The notes beneath the pieces are model-generated. The model saw only the letters and a list, made by a program, of their open reading frames with translations, was not told the DNA's origin and did not search any database. A stretch of DNA of 64,000 nt. Source: Enchytraeus crypticus. Its lineage: Eukaryota; Annelida; Clitellata; Enchytraeida; Enchytraeidae. Each line of letters starts with the position of its first letter. Within the stretch, counting starts at the first letter, position 1. Below, in pieces: positions 1-11,285 of this stretch. The translations under genes were made by a program, and so were the position numbers. The stretch covers positions 235,001 to 299,000 of the forward strand of contig CAJHZI010000422.1 in assembly GCA_905160935.1 (NCBI GenBank), given 5' to 3'.

Positions 1-385
1 AAATAGAATTAGATTTAAGCGGAAATGATCGTAATGCGACCTTTAAGAAGACGTAGTTTAAGCAGAGAGGTCGTAATGCTACCTTTAAAAAGAATTAGAT
101 TTAAGCATAAAGGTCGTAATGCTACCTTTAAGAAGAATTGGATTTAAGCAGTGAAGGTCGTAATGCGATATTTTGGAAGAAGTGGATTTAAGCTGAGGGG
201 TCGTAATGCGACCTTTAAGAAGAAGTAGATTTAAGCATGAAGGGTCGTAATGCGACCTTTAACAAGAAGTAGATTTAAGCTTGAAGGGTCGTAATGCGAC
301 CTTTAACAAGAAGTAGATTTAAACAGAAAGGGTCGTAATGCGACCTTTAAGAAATGGATTTAAGCTGAGAGGGTCGCAATGCGAC
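1..385. repeat. Minisatellite, ~46-bp unit with internal dyad
   Basis: About nine head-to-tail copies of a unit with the core GGTCGTAATGCGACC followed by TTTAAGAAGAAGTAGATTTAAGC. The core is an inverted repeat (GGTCG, 5-base loop, CGACC), so each unit can form a small hairpin. The array runs off the left edge of the window. No coding potential was seen. Confidence 0.9.
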
Positions 386-477
386 CCCTGGGTATGGCAG
401 CGGCTTAGAGTTAATCAGATTAGGAGAGCGGTTGAGCTGAGGAGATAGAACTGAAAATTATCAGTACTGATGTTAAA

Positions 478-1245
478 GATTGCTACAGCACTACAGCATT
501 GTAGCACTATACAGCATTGTAGTACTATAGCACTATAGCACTACAGCATTGTAGCACGACAGCATTATAGCACTGCAGCATTATAGCACTAAAGCATTAT
601 AGCACTACAGCATTATAGCACTACAGCATTATAGCACTACAGCATTATAGCACTACAGCATTATAGCACTACAGCATTATAGCACTACAGCATTATGGCA
701 CTATAGCATTATAGCACTGCAGCATTGTAGCACTACAGCATTGTAGTACTATACAGCATTATAGCACTGCAGCATTGTAGCACTACAGCATTGTAGTACT
801 ATACAGCATTATAGCACTGCAGCATTGTAGCACTACAGCATTGTAGTACTATACAGCATTATAGCACTGCAGCATTGTAGTACTATAGCATTACAGCACT
901 ACAGCATTTTAGTACTATACAACATTGTAGCACTATACAGCATTATAGCACTATTCAGCATTGTAGTACTATACAGCATTGTAGCACTATACAGCATTAT
1001 ACACTAGCACTATAGCACTATAGCATTACAGCACTATAGCATTACAGAATCATAGCATTACAGCACTATAGCATTACAGAATCATAGCATTACAGCACTA
1101 TAGCATTACAGAATCATAGCATTACAGCACTATAGCATTACAACACTATGGCATTATAGCATTAAAGCACTACAGCACCATAGAATTACAGCACTATAGC
1201 ATTACAGCACTACTGCACTCTAGCACTTTATCACTGCAGCACTAT
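478..1245. repeat. Minisatellite of 16-bp TATAGCACTACAGCAT-type units
   Basis: Nearly 770 bases of tandem variants of a 15-16 bp unit built from 'AGCACTA' and 'AGCATTA' half-units, with higher-order repeats of ~60 bp near 720-880 and ~47 bp near 1030-1130. No gene. Confidence 0.9.
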
Positions 1246-2092
1246 AGCAATTTTAATCATCATGATTATACATTAAAGGTACATCTACTGCATCCTTGCA
1301 TGCGACAAATCTCAGTTAATGTTTCACTTTATGATGACTGGCATATTTTGCCATAAGCCACTACCTACGTGGCCTAGATCGATCAACAGATAGTCTATAC
1401 ATGAGCTGACACTATAATCAACAATCCAGACATCACAATTAAATATGCCATCGCTAATTCTCGATCTCTCTCACTCTCTTCAGTGCACTGTCGTGTGGCA
1501 GGTTCAAGATTTGAGTATGAATATGTATTCATACTCAAAGTCTGCTTTCTCGCTCCATAAGAGCACTCCTTAGATCAACAAGTTAATCCTTTCACAAAGT
1601 CTATGCCTTATCCATACCTTATGTAACCTATAACATGGGAAAGTTATTGCTTCTGATATGGTTTCTCGTTGCCATCCTCAGTTAGATGGATTATTACCAT
1701 TTAATCCAGGGGAAAAATATTTCATGGTGAGGTGGGTCCCCTCTTGCCATCCTCAGCTCCTGCCCTAGTTGCCTCTTACGTACACGCAGCAGATCGTTTG
1801 CGTTTGCCCTATTCTGCAGTGGTCCAACCACACCCGAGCACAACACGGGCTATACAACACAGCTCTCAGCTCATGAGCGGAGTATTGAAGTTTCCAGGTT
1901 CCTCGCCCACATGGAAGCAGAAGTGGACCAGGAAGTCCTTGCTGCTGTTTATTGTTTAACTTCGCTTCTCTGAGAGACAAAAGACTTCCACAGCGTGGTG
2001 ACAACTTATAATATCTAAATGGGGGGGGGTTAGATCTATCAGTGGTGGGTGCGGACCGGACCCCCCAGCCTTGTAAATTAGCCCCTTTAAAT
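1246..2092. other. Non-coding stretch, no gene recognised
   Basis: AT-rich single-copy sequence. Near 1475-1515 a degenerate match to the family C retroposon (a CTCTCTC run followed by a variant of 'GTGCACTG..GGCAGGTTC') is visible. Short open frames at 1732-2004 resemble nothing recognisable and overlap on both strands, so they are not called. Confidence 0.4.
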
Positions 2093-2430
2093 TAGCTCAT
2101 CTCTCTTTCTCTCTCTGTCTGTCTCTCTCTCTCTCTCTCTTAGTGCACTGCCTACTGGCAGGTCTAAGGTATATGACGTCTCCACACTTCTCCGTCTTCC
2201 GCGTCCAGGGATGATGTCCCTAACATTATCACTGGATGAGGAAACGTAAGTTAACCCTTTATTATTTATTATTATTTCATTTTTCATTTCCTCACATGAG
2301 TGGGTCTTTAAATCATCTAACAGACCTAATCTCGGCCTGCCCCTGCCTCGTTTTCTTTCCATTCTACCTTCTGTGCCCTCTATTATAGACCTTCCACCCT
2401 TAAAATGTGCCCTATCCAATACATTTCCCT
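2093..2430 (-). mobile_element. Non-LTR retrotransposon remnant, family C (3' end, (GA)n tail)
   Basis: Read on the minus strand, an open stretch encodes RGRGRPRLGLLDDLK, a run typical of the C-terminal end of LINE ORF2 proteins (GRPRxxWLDDIK-like). It then reads YTLDLPVGSALRER and passes into a (GA)n microsatellite (seen as CTCTCT at 2098-2142). Ten or so shorter copies of the same 3' end occur in the window. They all carry the hallmark CTGCCTACTGGCAGGTCCATG (in plus orientation) and most begin at a CT tract. Inactive fragment. Confidence 0.7.
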
Positions 2431-2980
2431 ATTTCTTAATACATTTATCAACTGTCCATCTGTGCCAATTCTCTCCAGAACTTCCTAATTTTTAACCAGC
2501 TAATCCTCTCCATTCTTCTCCAAATCCATATCTACGAATATTAACTAAAATTTGTTAAAACCTAACATTTGAAGGTGTCAAAATCTTATTGCAATTGTAT
2601 ATAACAATGATTAAATATTCTAGCAGCTACTTGTAAGAATCTCTGATAAACCTCTTGGTTGGTTTGATACCTGAGATGATACGTTTTACTGCACTCGCTA
2701 CTTAAGCTCGTTAAAACTGGCGAGAAAATATTTTTCCGGCTTCCGAAAGTCAAAATAACAAGCAACATATCAGGTAGCGTTTATTTTATTGCGCAATAAC
2801 ATCAGAGGAAATTATAGCTGCTTAGATTTACGTGTTTTGTGGCTTTCAAAATCGTGTAAATAACGCGTGTGAATAAACGTATTGTAAATAATCACCAGAT
2901 GAAAAATGATGTGTGTCTTCAGCAAAACAGAGTGTTTTAGCTTCCTTCAAACTGCATCGTAAACACACATGTGCAACTAC

Positions 2981-3110
2981 CTGGAGCCAGTGGCAATGTC
3001 GGTTAGATATTCGACCGCGGATTAGTATGTGCAGGGTTCAAATCCTTGACTCCCTCGACACTGACATAGCTTTCGAGTGAGGAATCTGACGTTAACATCA
3101 GCTTTACCAT
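2981..3110 (+). mobile_element. SINE-A copy (tRNA-derived)
   Basis: Matches the family consensus: the tRNA-like 5' part GGAGCCAGTGGC.ATGTCGG contains a box A-like motif, box B is seen as GGTTCAAATCC, and the 3' tail is GAGGAATCTGACGTTAAC. Somewhat diverged copy. Confidence 0.85.
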
Positions 3111-3427
3111 CTGTTTAGATGTAACGCAAAATAACTATATACTTTGCACTGTGTAAACAAGATCTGTACAAGTGCAACTTCTCAAATTACAAAGGGGCTT
3201 TACAGATTTGTAATGGTATTAATCTAAGAGAATATAATAACAATTAGAGTGCTACTGTCGTTCATGACAACTAGAGATGTCACACATGCAGTGTACAGAG
3301 TGATTAAATACTGAACTTGGCCCCTAATTAGGTTAGCCTATTTCATTACATTATTTGATTATATTAATTATCCAGTTACTCTTACGTACTTCTATGAATA
3401 TTTTTCAAAAATTCCTAAGTAATTCAT

Positions 3428-3912
3428 GTCGAATAGTTGTCTCTACGTTGTTTTGAGTACCGTTTTGAGATTTTTCTTCTTCTTCTTGTTGTCTCTACGT
3501 TGTTTTGAGTACCGTTTTGAGATTTTTCTTCTTCTTGTTGTCTCTACGTTGTTTTGAGATTTTTCTTCTTCTTGTTGTTGTTGTCTCTACGTTGTTTTGA
3601 GGACCGTTTTGAGATTTTTCTTCTTCTTGTTGTTGTCTCTACGTTGTTTTGAGTACCGTTTTAAGATTTTTCTTCTTCTTGTTGTTGTCTCTACGTTGTT
3701 TTGAGTACCGTTTTAAGATTTTTCTTCTTCTTGTTGTTGTCTCTACGTTGTTTTGAGTACCGTTTTGAGATTTTTCTTCTTGTTGTTGTTGTCTCTACGT
3801 TGTTTTGAGTACCGTTTTGAGATTTTTCTTCTTCTTGTTGTTGTCTCTACGTTGTTTTGAGTACCGTTTTAAGATTTTTCTTCTTCTTGTTGTTGTCTCT
3901 ACGTTGTTTTGT
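3428..3912. repeat. Minisatellite, ~50-60-bp unit
   Basis: About nine copies of a unit built from GTTGTCTCTACGTTGTTTTG, AGTACCGTTTTGAG and ATTTTTCTTCTTCTTGTT. Units differ mainly in the number of CTT and GTT triplets. No gene. Confidence 0.9.
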
Positions 3913-4097
3913 GTTACCTCTGTCTATGAATTTCTCTTAGGCTGACGTTTACTCAGCTGATATGCACTGTGCTATGAACCAGTTTTCAGTCAGTGAATTG
4001 AGAAAATTAATATTTTAACAGAATTGACTGACAGGATCTAAATAGAGAACTGCAGTGTATTGAAAATGCGATATGGATTTTAATATAAAAAATAAAT

Positions 4098-4500
4098 TAA
4101 CTTAATGACGCAAAACCTAGTGTACAGCGATACAGAGATACATACAACGATACATTGATGAATACAGAGCACCATACAACGATACATTGGTGGACACATA
4201 GATATATACAACGATACATTCAGGATACAGCGAGATATACAGCGATACATTGATGGATACAGAGATACATACAACGATACATTGATGGATACATAGCTAC
4301 ATACAACGATACATTCAAGGATACATCGAGATATACAACGATACATTGATGGAGAGAGAACTATCCCTATTTCGATACACTCAAAATATACAGTGACATA
4401 CAAAAACAAGGCCAATAAAATAATAGATACAGAGATACATACAACGATACATTGATGGATACAGAGATACATACAACGATACATTGATGGATGCATAGAT
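4098..4500. repeat. Minisatellite of ATACAACGATACATTGATGG units
   Basis: Tandem ~32-bp units containing 'ACAGAGATACATACAACGAT'. The long minus-strand open frame across it (a Met/Tyr/Cys/Ile-rich repeat) is the translation of the satellite and is not regarded as a gene. Confidence 0.85.
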
Positions 4501-4837
4501 ACATAGTGTTTCTACTTACAACCATTAGCACTTATATTTCGAACTCTTTTATCATTCGGGACAACATCGAGCACTACGCACCCCGATGACAAAGCTAATT
4601 AGATAACACACAATCTGAAGATAATGTGGGTGGAAACTTGTACATTATTGATAATAATTACGAATAGAAAAGAAAAGATGCAATGCCAATAATAATACTA
4701 AATACCAATAATAGTAATCATACAAAATACTAATACTAATAATGACTTCCGACAATAAAAGTCTACAAAAGTGTCAAGGTGGGCGACTGGTCTTCGAGAC
4801 TGCTTTGCAAGTTCCCGGCAGGTTATAAGGAAAGCAA

Positions 4838-5222
4838 TCAAAGCATTTATTCCACCAGTACTCAAAGGATTAACTATACCAGTAATCAAAGTCTTAACTC
4901 CACCAGCACTCAAAGGATTAACTCCACCAGTACTCAAAGGATTAACTCCACCAGTACTCAAAGGATTAATTAAATCAGTACTCAAAGGATTAACTCCATC
5001 AGTACTCAAAGGATTAACTCAACTAGTAATCAAAGGATTACCTCCACCAGTAATCAATGGATTAATTCACCAGTAATCAAAGTCTTAACTCCACCAGTAC
5101 TCAATGGATTAACTCCACCAGTACTAAAAGGATTAACTCCACCAGTACTCAATGGATTAACTCCACCAGTACTAAAAGGATTAACTCCACTAGTACTCAA
5201 AGGATTAACTCCACTAGTGTTC
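4838..5222. repeat. Minisatellite, 24-bp unit
   Basis: About 15 tandem copies of ACTCCACCAGTACTCAAAGG-ATTA. The 24-bp unit length keeps several frames open on both strands, so the open frames here are considered spurious. Confidence 0.9.
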
Positions 5223-6110
5223 CATGGATAACTTCCAGCAGGATTCCTTGGACAAGTTCAGCTTGTATTCACTACGGGATTGCGTCACGCTGTATCCACT
5301 ACCGACTCTCGGATCTTTCATGTCACTATCTCGAGCGAGTAATCCGTCTGCCGGTCCTCTATTCACTGCGTTCATCATGAACGGTTCAGCCACTAAATGA
5401 GTCTTTTCTCAATTACAGAAAATTCTCTACCTGAAAATGATTTAAGTCTATCTTCAAACATACTGTGTAATCGAGGAGTGATGATTGGTTGCAGTGTATA
5501 ATGTCGGCCATGTTTAAAGATCGTTTACTGGTAGCTGTAGAATAAACATCTTCTCTTCCAACGTGAGAAATAACAGATCTTTAAGTCACTGATTTGAAAG
5601 AAAGTCAGCTGCAGTCAGGATATTGTATGAGATTAATGTAAGGGATAAGAGACAGAATGATTTTCCAAGACAAAAACCTCTGGCTTGCCTAAATAAAATA
5701 GAAAAGCCTAAAAAATAAATAAATACATAAATAATTAAATATAATAAAACATCAGTACATAATACCAGTATTTATACATAAGAATGCTGCATCCGGCGTT
5801 TATTATATCCTTGCCGATTTTACTTAGATAAATACAAGTACGATTAAATCGAGGGAGAAGTTTATTAAAACGAAAGATAAGTTTATTTAAGCTTGACTGG
5901 TCAGGGACTTCACTGAAGTCCTCATCAAATGTAAGTCTCTAGTCAGTCGTGAACGCCTGATTCAGCATTACCAGTTATCCCCACATCGAATATGATTAAT
6001 CTTCTATAGTCCAATTATTAGCAGAGTTTTATGGTCAATTTTTGACGAGAGACTGTACAGAAAATGCACCCTGGATTCTTCCAAACTTCAGTAATCAGCT
6101 AAACCACATC
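5223..6110. other. Non-coding single-copy sequence
   Basis: AT-rich; no exon with recognisable protein similarity seen. The missing upstream G-domain exons of the RGK gene (P-loop and switch regions) were looked for here and not found. Confidence 0.35.
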
Positions 6111-6113
6111 TGG

Positions 6114-6236
6114 CTGGAGCCAGTGGCTACGTCGGTAAGATACTCGACCGCGGATCAGTATGTGCGGGGTTCAAATCATGGGCTCGCTCGTCACTGACAT
6201 CGCTTTCGAGTGAGGAAACTGACGTTAACCTTAGCT
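6114..6236 (+). mobile_element. SINE-A copy
   Basis: Near-full copy: CTGGAGCCAGTGGC start, GATACTCGACCGCGGATCAG, box B GGTTCAAATC, and tail GAGGAAACTGACGTTAACC. It faces the inverted copy at 6411-6518, so the two could pair as an inverted repeat 170 bp apart. Confidence 0.9.
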
Positions 6237-6410
6237 TATGCTTTTGCTTTTAACCTACTGTTTTCTGATAGTCAATTCATAAATCTATTGATCTTTCAAT
6301 CAATCAGTCATCGGTAAATTAATCAGTGACTTGTAATTTTTAGTAATATTTTGTAAGACTCAGAAGTCCATGTCGTCATTACCAGTGCTTATGTTGTCAT
6401 TAACGAAAAG

Positions 6411-6518
6411 CCAGTAAAGCTTAGGTTAACGTCAGTTTCCTCACTCGAAAGCTACGTCAGTGACGGGCGAGCCCAGGATTTGAACTTCGCACATACTGAT
6501 CCGCGGTCGAATATCTTA
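6411..6518 (-). mobile_element. SINE-A copy, 5' truncated
   Basis: Reverse-oriented copy, truncated inside the tRNA-like head. It lies just upstream of the RGK exon at 6602. Confidence 0.85.
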
Positions 6519-6601
6519 AAGAGAATTACAGTTGTTAACGACAAGTGTAATTGTGCAATCACAAGTGCCAGATATAATCGCGAACGTTGCTAATGCTGCA
6601 G

Positions 6602-7641
6602 GAACTGGACGTATGGAAGGAGTATGACGTAGACGCTTACGTCATCGTCTACTCTATCACAGACAGGCGATCCTACCAGAAAGCCACAGACGTACTAAGA
6701 GACATACGCGAGCATACCGGGCAGGGCGACCAGCGAGACGAAGACACAGACAGGCAGACAGAGGCAAAGAGACCCAGTGTTCTGGTGATAGGTGCAGAGA
6801 GGTTAGGGGGCAGGAGGAAGGTCAAGGTCAAGCCCATTATACTGGTGGCCAATAAGAGTGACCTTGAGAGGTCAAGGATGGTTGCTAAAGATGGTTAGAG
6901 TTTATATGTTATAATTGATACACAACAGCTGATTAGCTTTGATGAACTTATATTTTCAGCTTACTTTAACATTTAGCTTTACGTCGCAATAAGTTTAATT
7001 CTCATTGACCGCAACAATTTTTGAAAAACAACACATGTAAATATTGATATTGAGCATCTCTTTATTGATTGACTGTGCTGGAATGTTAATCTTTATTGAT
7101 TGATTGGCGCTGCTGTAAGCTAAATCTTAATTGATTGATTAACGCTGCTCTAAGCTAATCTTAATTGATTGATTGACGCTGCTCTAAACTAATCTTGATT
7201 GATTGATTGACGCCGCTATAATGTTAATCTCAATTGATTGATTGCCGCTGCTCTACGCTAATCTTAATTGATTGATTGTCGGTGCTAGAGGGTAAGTCTA
7301 TGGCGCAGTCGTACGACAGTAAGTACATCGAGGTCTCAGCCATTCTCAACCACAAGGTAGACGACCTGCTCGTGGGGACGCTCAAACAGATTCGCCTGGG
7401 ACTCAGGCGTCCTTCCAGCCTTCATCATCGCCGCCGCTCCACGGTCAGGAGCGTCGCTCCGCCCCAGGGGGACTCCGAGGTGGAGGAGGAGGAGGAAGAG
7501 AAGTCCAGGACGTGTGGGGATCTTCAGGAGTCCAGCTGTCTGTCCAAGACGAGGAACGGGTTCTTCTCCAGGCTGTTCCAGGCGTCCAGGAAGAATAGGA
7601 GACCTAACTCTAAGTCCTGTGAGAACCTGTTGACCTTGTGA
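6602..7641 (+). CDS. RGK-family small GTPase (Rem/Rad/Gem/Kir-like), 3' part
   Basis: Two exons of a Ras-superfamily RGK protein: 6602-6893 (donor GTTAGA, phase 1) and 7289-7641 (acceptor GCTAG, stop TGA). Together they encode 214 residues. RGK proteins bind calcium-channel beta subunits and Rho-kinase and act at the membrane and cytoskeleton (family knowledge). Seen in the sequence: DAYVIVYSITDRRSYQKA (strand 4 and helix of the G domain), the G4 motif NKSDL, the G5-like EVSAI, a basic C-terminal extension with FFSRLF, and the diagnostic RGK C-terminal motif SKSCENLLTL, with no CAAX box. The P-loop, switch I and switch II exons lie upstream and were not found, so the gene is incomplete at its 5' end. 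A ~35-residue charged insert lies between REHTG and KPIILVANKSD, where vertebrate members have about five residues. The intron (6894-7288) is filled with ~36-bp TTGA-rich repeats. Confidence 0.88.
7070..7288. repeat. TTGA-rich tandem repeat in the RGK intron
   Basis: Five ~36-62-bp units of the type 'TAATCTTAATTGATTGATTG' plus 'ACGCTGCTCTAAGC'. The final unit ends in TCGGTGCTAG, the true splice acceptor, so the repeat includes degenerate copies of the acceptor region. Confidence 0.75.
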
Positions 7642-8265
7642 CCTGATGACCTTGTGAGCGGATGACCTTATGAGCGGATGACCTAGTGAGCGGATGACCT
7701 TGTTAGCGGATGACGTTGTTAGCGGATGACCTTGTGACCTGATGACCTTGTGAGCGGATGACCTTGTGAGCGGATGACCTTGTGAACGGATGACCTTGTG
7801 ACCTGATGACCTTGTGAACGGATGACCTTATGACCTGGTGACCTTGTGAGCAGATGAGCGGAGTGATATGTGGATGTGAAGAGATAAGTAGATGAGAGGT
7901 GATAAGTGGATGGGAAGTAATAAGTGGATGGGAAGTGATAAGTGGATGGAAAATGATAAGTGGATGAGAAGTGATAAGTGGATGAGAGGAGTGATAAGTG
8001 GATGAGAAGTGATAAGTGGATAGGAAGTGGTAAGTGGATGAGAGGAGTGACAAGAGGTTGAAAGGAGTTATAGAAGAGTGATAAAGAGTGATAAGTGGAT
8101 GATTAGTGATAAGTGGACGGATTTAATGAGAAGTGATAGAGAGAGTGTTAAAGAATGATAAGTAGATATATTGTATGAGGATGGATAGAGTGATAAAGAG
8201 TGATAAAAAGTGATAAAGAGTGATAAAGAGTGATAACGTGATAAAGTGATAAAGACAGTGATGTA
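7633..8265. repeat. Minisatellite starting at the RGK stop codon
   Basis: Tandem GATGACCTTGTGAGCG units (7633-7855), followed by GTGATAAGTGGATGAGA-type units to about 8265. The first units overlap the last codons of the gene (GACCTTGTGACCTGATGACC), so the satellite appears to have grown out of the coding end and now forms the 3' UTR. Confidence 0.8.
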
Positions 8266-8895
8266 GATGATGATATCGCATGTTTCAAAGACCATGATGG
8301 AATGAAGAAGAGAATGATAAGGAAAATAATAGAGAAAATGAGCCTATTAGAAAGAGCAATCGAGAAATGGTTTGTGTACTATTTGTCAAATGCTCAGCGC
8401 TTTATTTGCGATACTACATATCAGTAACAATGTTCGTCTGTAATGAGCATCTCAAAGATATCGTTATTTGACAAGAGACAAACGCACATGTTTACTATGA
8501 ATGACTTGCAATGAAGCGGACATGCATATCTCCAGATGCTCTGAGTTCAAAGTGTAGCCCAGTGACCTAGTACTTAAAGTCCACAACAGGTGTGACAGAC
8601 TAGACCTATGCAATTCGTACATTAGATCAATCAAACGTTGAATAGAGCAGAAACTATGAGAAAAATCTCACAAATCTTACACAGCTGTATCTGCGTTAGT
8701 AGCCCCTTGAGGACACCGGCAAATGAAGGACGAGAGATTTCGACAAAGTAGAGAACTTCGCGACATCAGTCGAATAAATAATCATGAGCTATTTTAGTTG
8801 CCTGCTCCATTGTAAACTTAATGACGGTGGGTCCATTCTCCTCTTTAAGCAATTGTTTATATCCACAGAGTTACCCTTCTATATCTTCCAAAGAA

Positions 8896-8954
8896 ATAAG
8901 ACAATCTGACTGAGAGAGAGAAAGAGAGAGATAAAGAGAGAGAGAGAGAGAGGA

Positions 8955-8991
<37 letters not shown>

Positions 8992-9065
8992 CAGAGAGAG
9001 GCCGAGAGGAAGAGAGATCGAGAGATCGAGAGAGAGAAAGAGAGAGAGAAGAGAGAAAAAAGAGG
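8896..9065. repeat. (GA)n microsatellite
   Basis: About 170 bases of imperfect GAGA with interspersed AAAG and GATC. It could be the expanded tail of a family C retroposon, but no element body is recognisable next to it. Confidence 0.85.
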
Positions 9066-9363
9066 GAATGCAGTGTAATTCCATTATTATTTGTATGTAA
9101 AGCTTTTTGTCAATCTTATATTCCTGATTTTGTTATGGGGAGAAACAGGAGAACTTCTGTTATCGGTTAATTTAAATACGGACATTTTCTGAAATGCCGC
9201 GGTTTTCTTACATTACAAGTTCGCTCAGTACTGAGCTATCCATCGATCAATCAAGCACATATTATGCATGAAGGTGCCTTGAGGATGGATAACGGTGTAG
9301 AGACGGTGAACTACATTTGAGTTGGTCGCCTGCTTAATTTATTTAGGCGTCGTGAGTCACTGG

Positions 9364-9495
9364 ATGGAGCCAGTGGTGAAGTCGGTAAGACACTCGACCG
9401 CGGATCAGTATGTGCGGGGTTCAAATCCTGGGCTCTCTGGTCACTGACATCGCTTTCGAGTGAGGAAACTGACGTTAACCTTAGCTTTACCATCT
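9364..9495 (+). mobile_element. SINE-A copy
   Basis: Nearly full-length: GGAGCCAGTGG head, TCGACCGCGGATCAGTATGT, box B GGTTCAAATCC, tail GAGGAAACTGACGTTAACC. Confidence 0.9.
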
Positions 9496-9717
9496 TTTTA
9501 TTCTTAAGGTTCTAAAGCAATGCTGCAACATTCAGCCGGATCTTGCCATTTGATAGAAAACATCGAACGCTATCAAATTCTTTCACTTGAATTCTGGATG
9601 CCGGTTAAGAAGTATTGTATAGTATTTTGAACTGACATATCATTCATTGCTACAATTATATATTATGACAGGTTTTGTGTAAATAATTACGCTATTTAAA
9701 AAATAATTATACTATTA

Positions 9718-9850
9718 TCCGTGTTGTGCCTGAGTTGCTGAAGAAGAGACCAGCCGTGGACTGTACGTGTCCTAAAAGGCTACTAAAGCATTAAGATCCA
9801 AACCAACGACAGCAAGGGCACTCGGCTGGGTGGGGCGCCAATAGGTTCTA
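9718..9850 (+). mobile_element. LINE family B fragment
   Basis: Shares 'GACTGTACGTGTCCTAAAAG', 'AAAGCATTAAGATCCAAACC' and the following ~40 bases with the copies at 10948 (+) and 61650-61800 (-). It is the upstream half of the family B 3' region. Confidence 0.65.
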
Positions 9851-9984
9851 GAAATAGCTAATAGTTGTCTAATCTCACATCATTTAATCTGGGATTCAAG
9901 GAAATAATTAATTAAGATACTGACGAATTATATATTCAGTCGTATATACAGTATACTCTGCATACTCTGTCGTCACCGTGCGGT

Positions 9985-10072
9985 GCTTTTGCGCCAGATT
10001 CAGCAAGAGACATCCCTGACATTGCCTCATGGCGAGGAACCGGACGTTAAATTCTTATTGATTGATTGATTA
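9985..10072 (+). mobile_element. Retroposon 3' tail, family D, with (TTGA)n
   Basis: Sequence 'GACATCCCTGACATTGCCTC' and 'GGCGAGGAACCGGACGTTAA' followed by ATTCTTATTGATTGATTGATT. The same tail occurs at 51257-51315 (+) and 44322-44400 (-), each time with a TTGA-type or short A/T tail. No coding part is present. Confidence 0.65.
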
Positions 10073-10329
10073 TGCACTATCTATTTACTTAATTATTTTA
10101 CGTATTTGCCAAATACCAGTTTCGAGTGTCAGATTCCTATTGATAGAGTAATTGCTTTCATACTAGAGCGCTAGTCTGTTGACCAATAGTTTGATCTCGT
10201 ATCAAAAAGATAATTAGTCTTCTACCAAATCTTAATGTGCATTTAGCTTATTACGTTACTTCAGGGGTGGTTTCTCACTGTGTTCCTCCCTCATTCGTTT
10301 TACCTGAATAGATATTGTTGGGGGGGGGG

Positions 10330-10377
10330 GGCGTTATACACCATGGACCTGCCGGTAGGCAGTGCACTAAGAGAGAA
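10330..10377 (+). mobile_element. Retroposon family C fragment
   Basis: Contains CACCATGGACCTGCCGGTAG and GCAGTGCACTAAGAGAGAAA in sense orientation, the terminal ~45 bases of the family. It is preceded by a run of 12 G. Confidence 0.6.
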
Positions 10378-10947
10378 AGCTATTGTTGAATCATCTTTCA
10401 ATACATCGCGTGTTATAACAATAGCAATAATATTCAACAAACAAATACAAATACTAATACCAATAGGCTACCAATTTCAATACCAATATAAACACTAATA
10501 TGAATCTTTATTACACCATCAAAGAATGGTAGGGAAGTACAAACAAAGGAACACAAAACTGACGGCGGAACATGGCGCACTTGGTTTAGTTGAGCGTCAA
10601 TATTCGAAGTTAAGCTATGTCGGCATCGGTTAGTGCATGGCTGGGTGACCACCTTAGAAGAGCGAGTGTTGACAGCTTTGAATGAAAAGAAACCCATGGT
10701 GTTGGAAGATTATTCTTAAATCGACTCCGATTGCATTTGATGCGCCAAACTGATGCGCCATCAAAATGCAAAAATTACTAATAACCATGGAGAGGAAGGA
10801 GGAAATGGGCCTTAAACAAGCATCTGTGCTTCCTGACCAAGCGTGCCGTTATATTTGTCAAATAAAAACGATGCATTACAACTAATACATTGAGAATAAA
10901 AATAAGCTAGTTATCCTATTTATCAACTTAAAGATAAGTTAGTTCCC

Positions 10948-11222
10948 AGTGTTTTGTCCGGGTAGTTTGAAGAATAGGCCGACCAGCGACTGCACGTGGT
11001 GTAGAAGGCGAGTAAAGCAGTAAGATCCAAACCAGCGTCAGAATTATGTTTATTAGGTTGGTGATCGCCTAGGCTCCGTAATTAGATTTAAAATTTTCCA
11101 TAGCAAATGAAAAAATAGGGGATTGACTGATGCTATGGTGTGGGACAAAGAGGAGTGGAGAAAGTCTAATCATATGCTGACCCTGGTTAAACTCCGAATA
11201 AATGAATGTTGATGATGAAAGG
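10948..11222 (+). mobile_element. LINE family B 3' fragment
   Basis: Joins both halves of the family B 3' end: the 'GACTGCACGTGGTGTAGAAG' block, then 'AATAGGGGATTGACTGATG..' encoding the conserved end RGLxDxMVWD(R/K)EEWRKS, and finally a short GATGAT tail. It is the best copy for defining the consensus with 61525-61830. Confidence 0.7.
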
Positions 11223-11285
11223 TTAGTTAGCTCTTTTATTGTTTTTATTTAAATTCTTAAAATTCGATTTTTAAGAAGTCTTCAG

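Noticed and set aside
4080..4496. 138-residue Cys/Met/Tyr-rich open frame on the minus strand
   Set aside because: It is the translation of a 32-bp minisatellite; the periodicity is in the DNA and no splice or start context supports a gene.
10434..10697. 87-residue minus-strand frame near 10.5 kb
   Set aside because: No protein similarity recognised; includes retroposon debris and no splice context.
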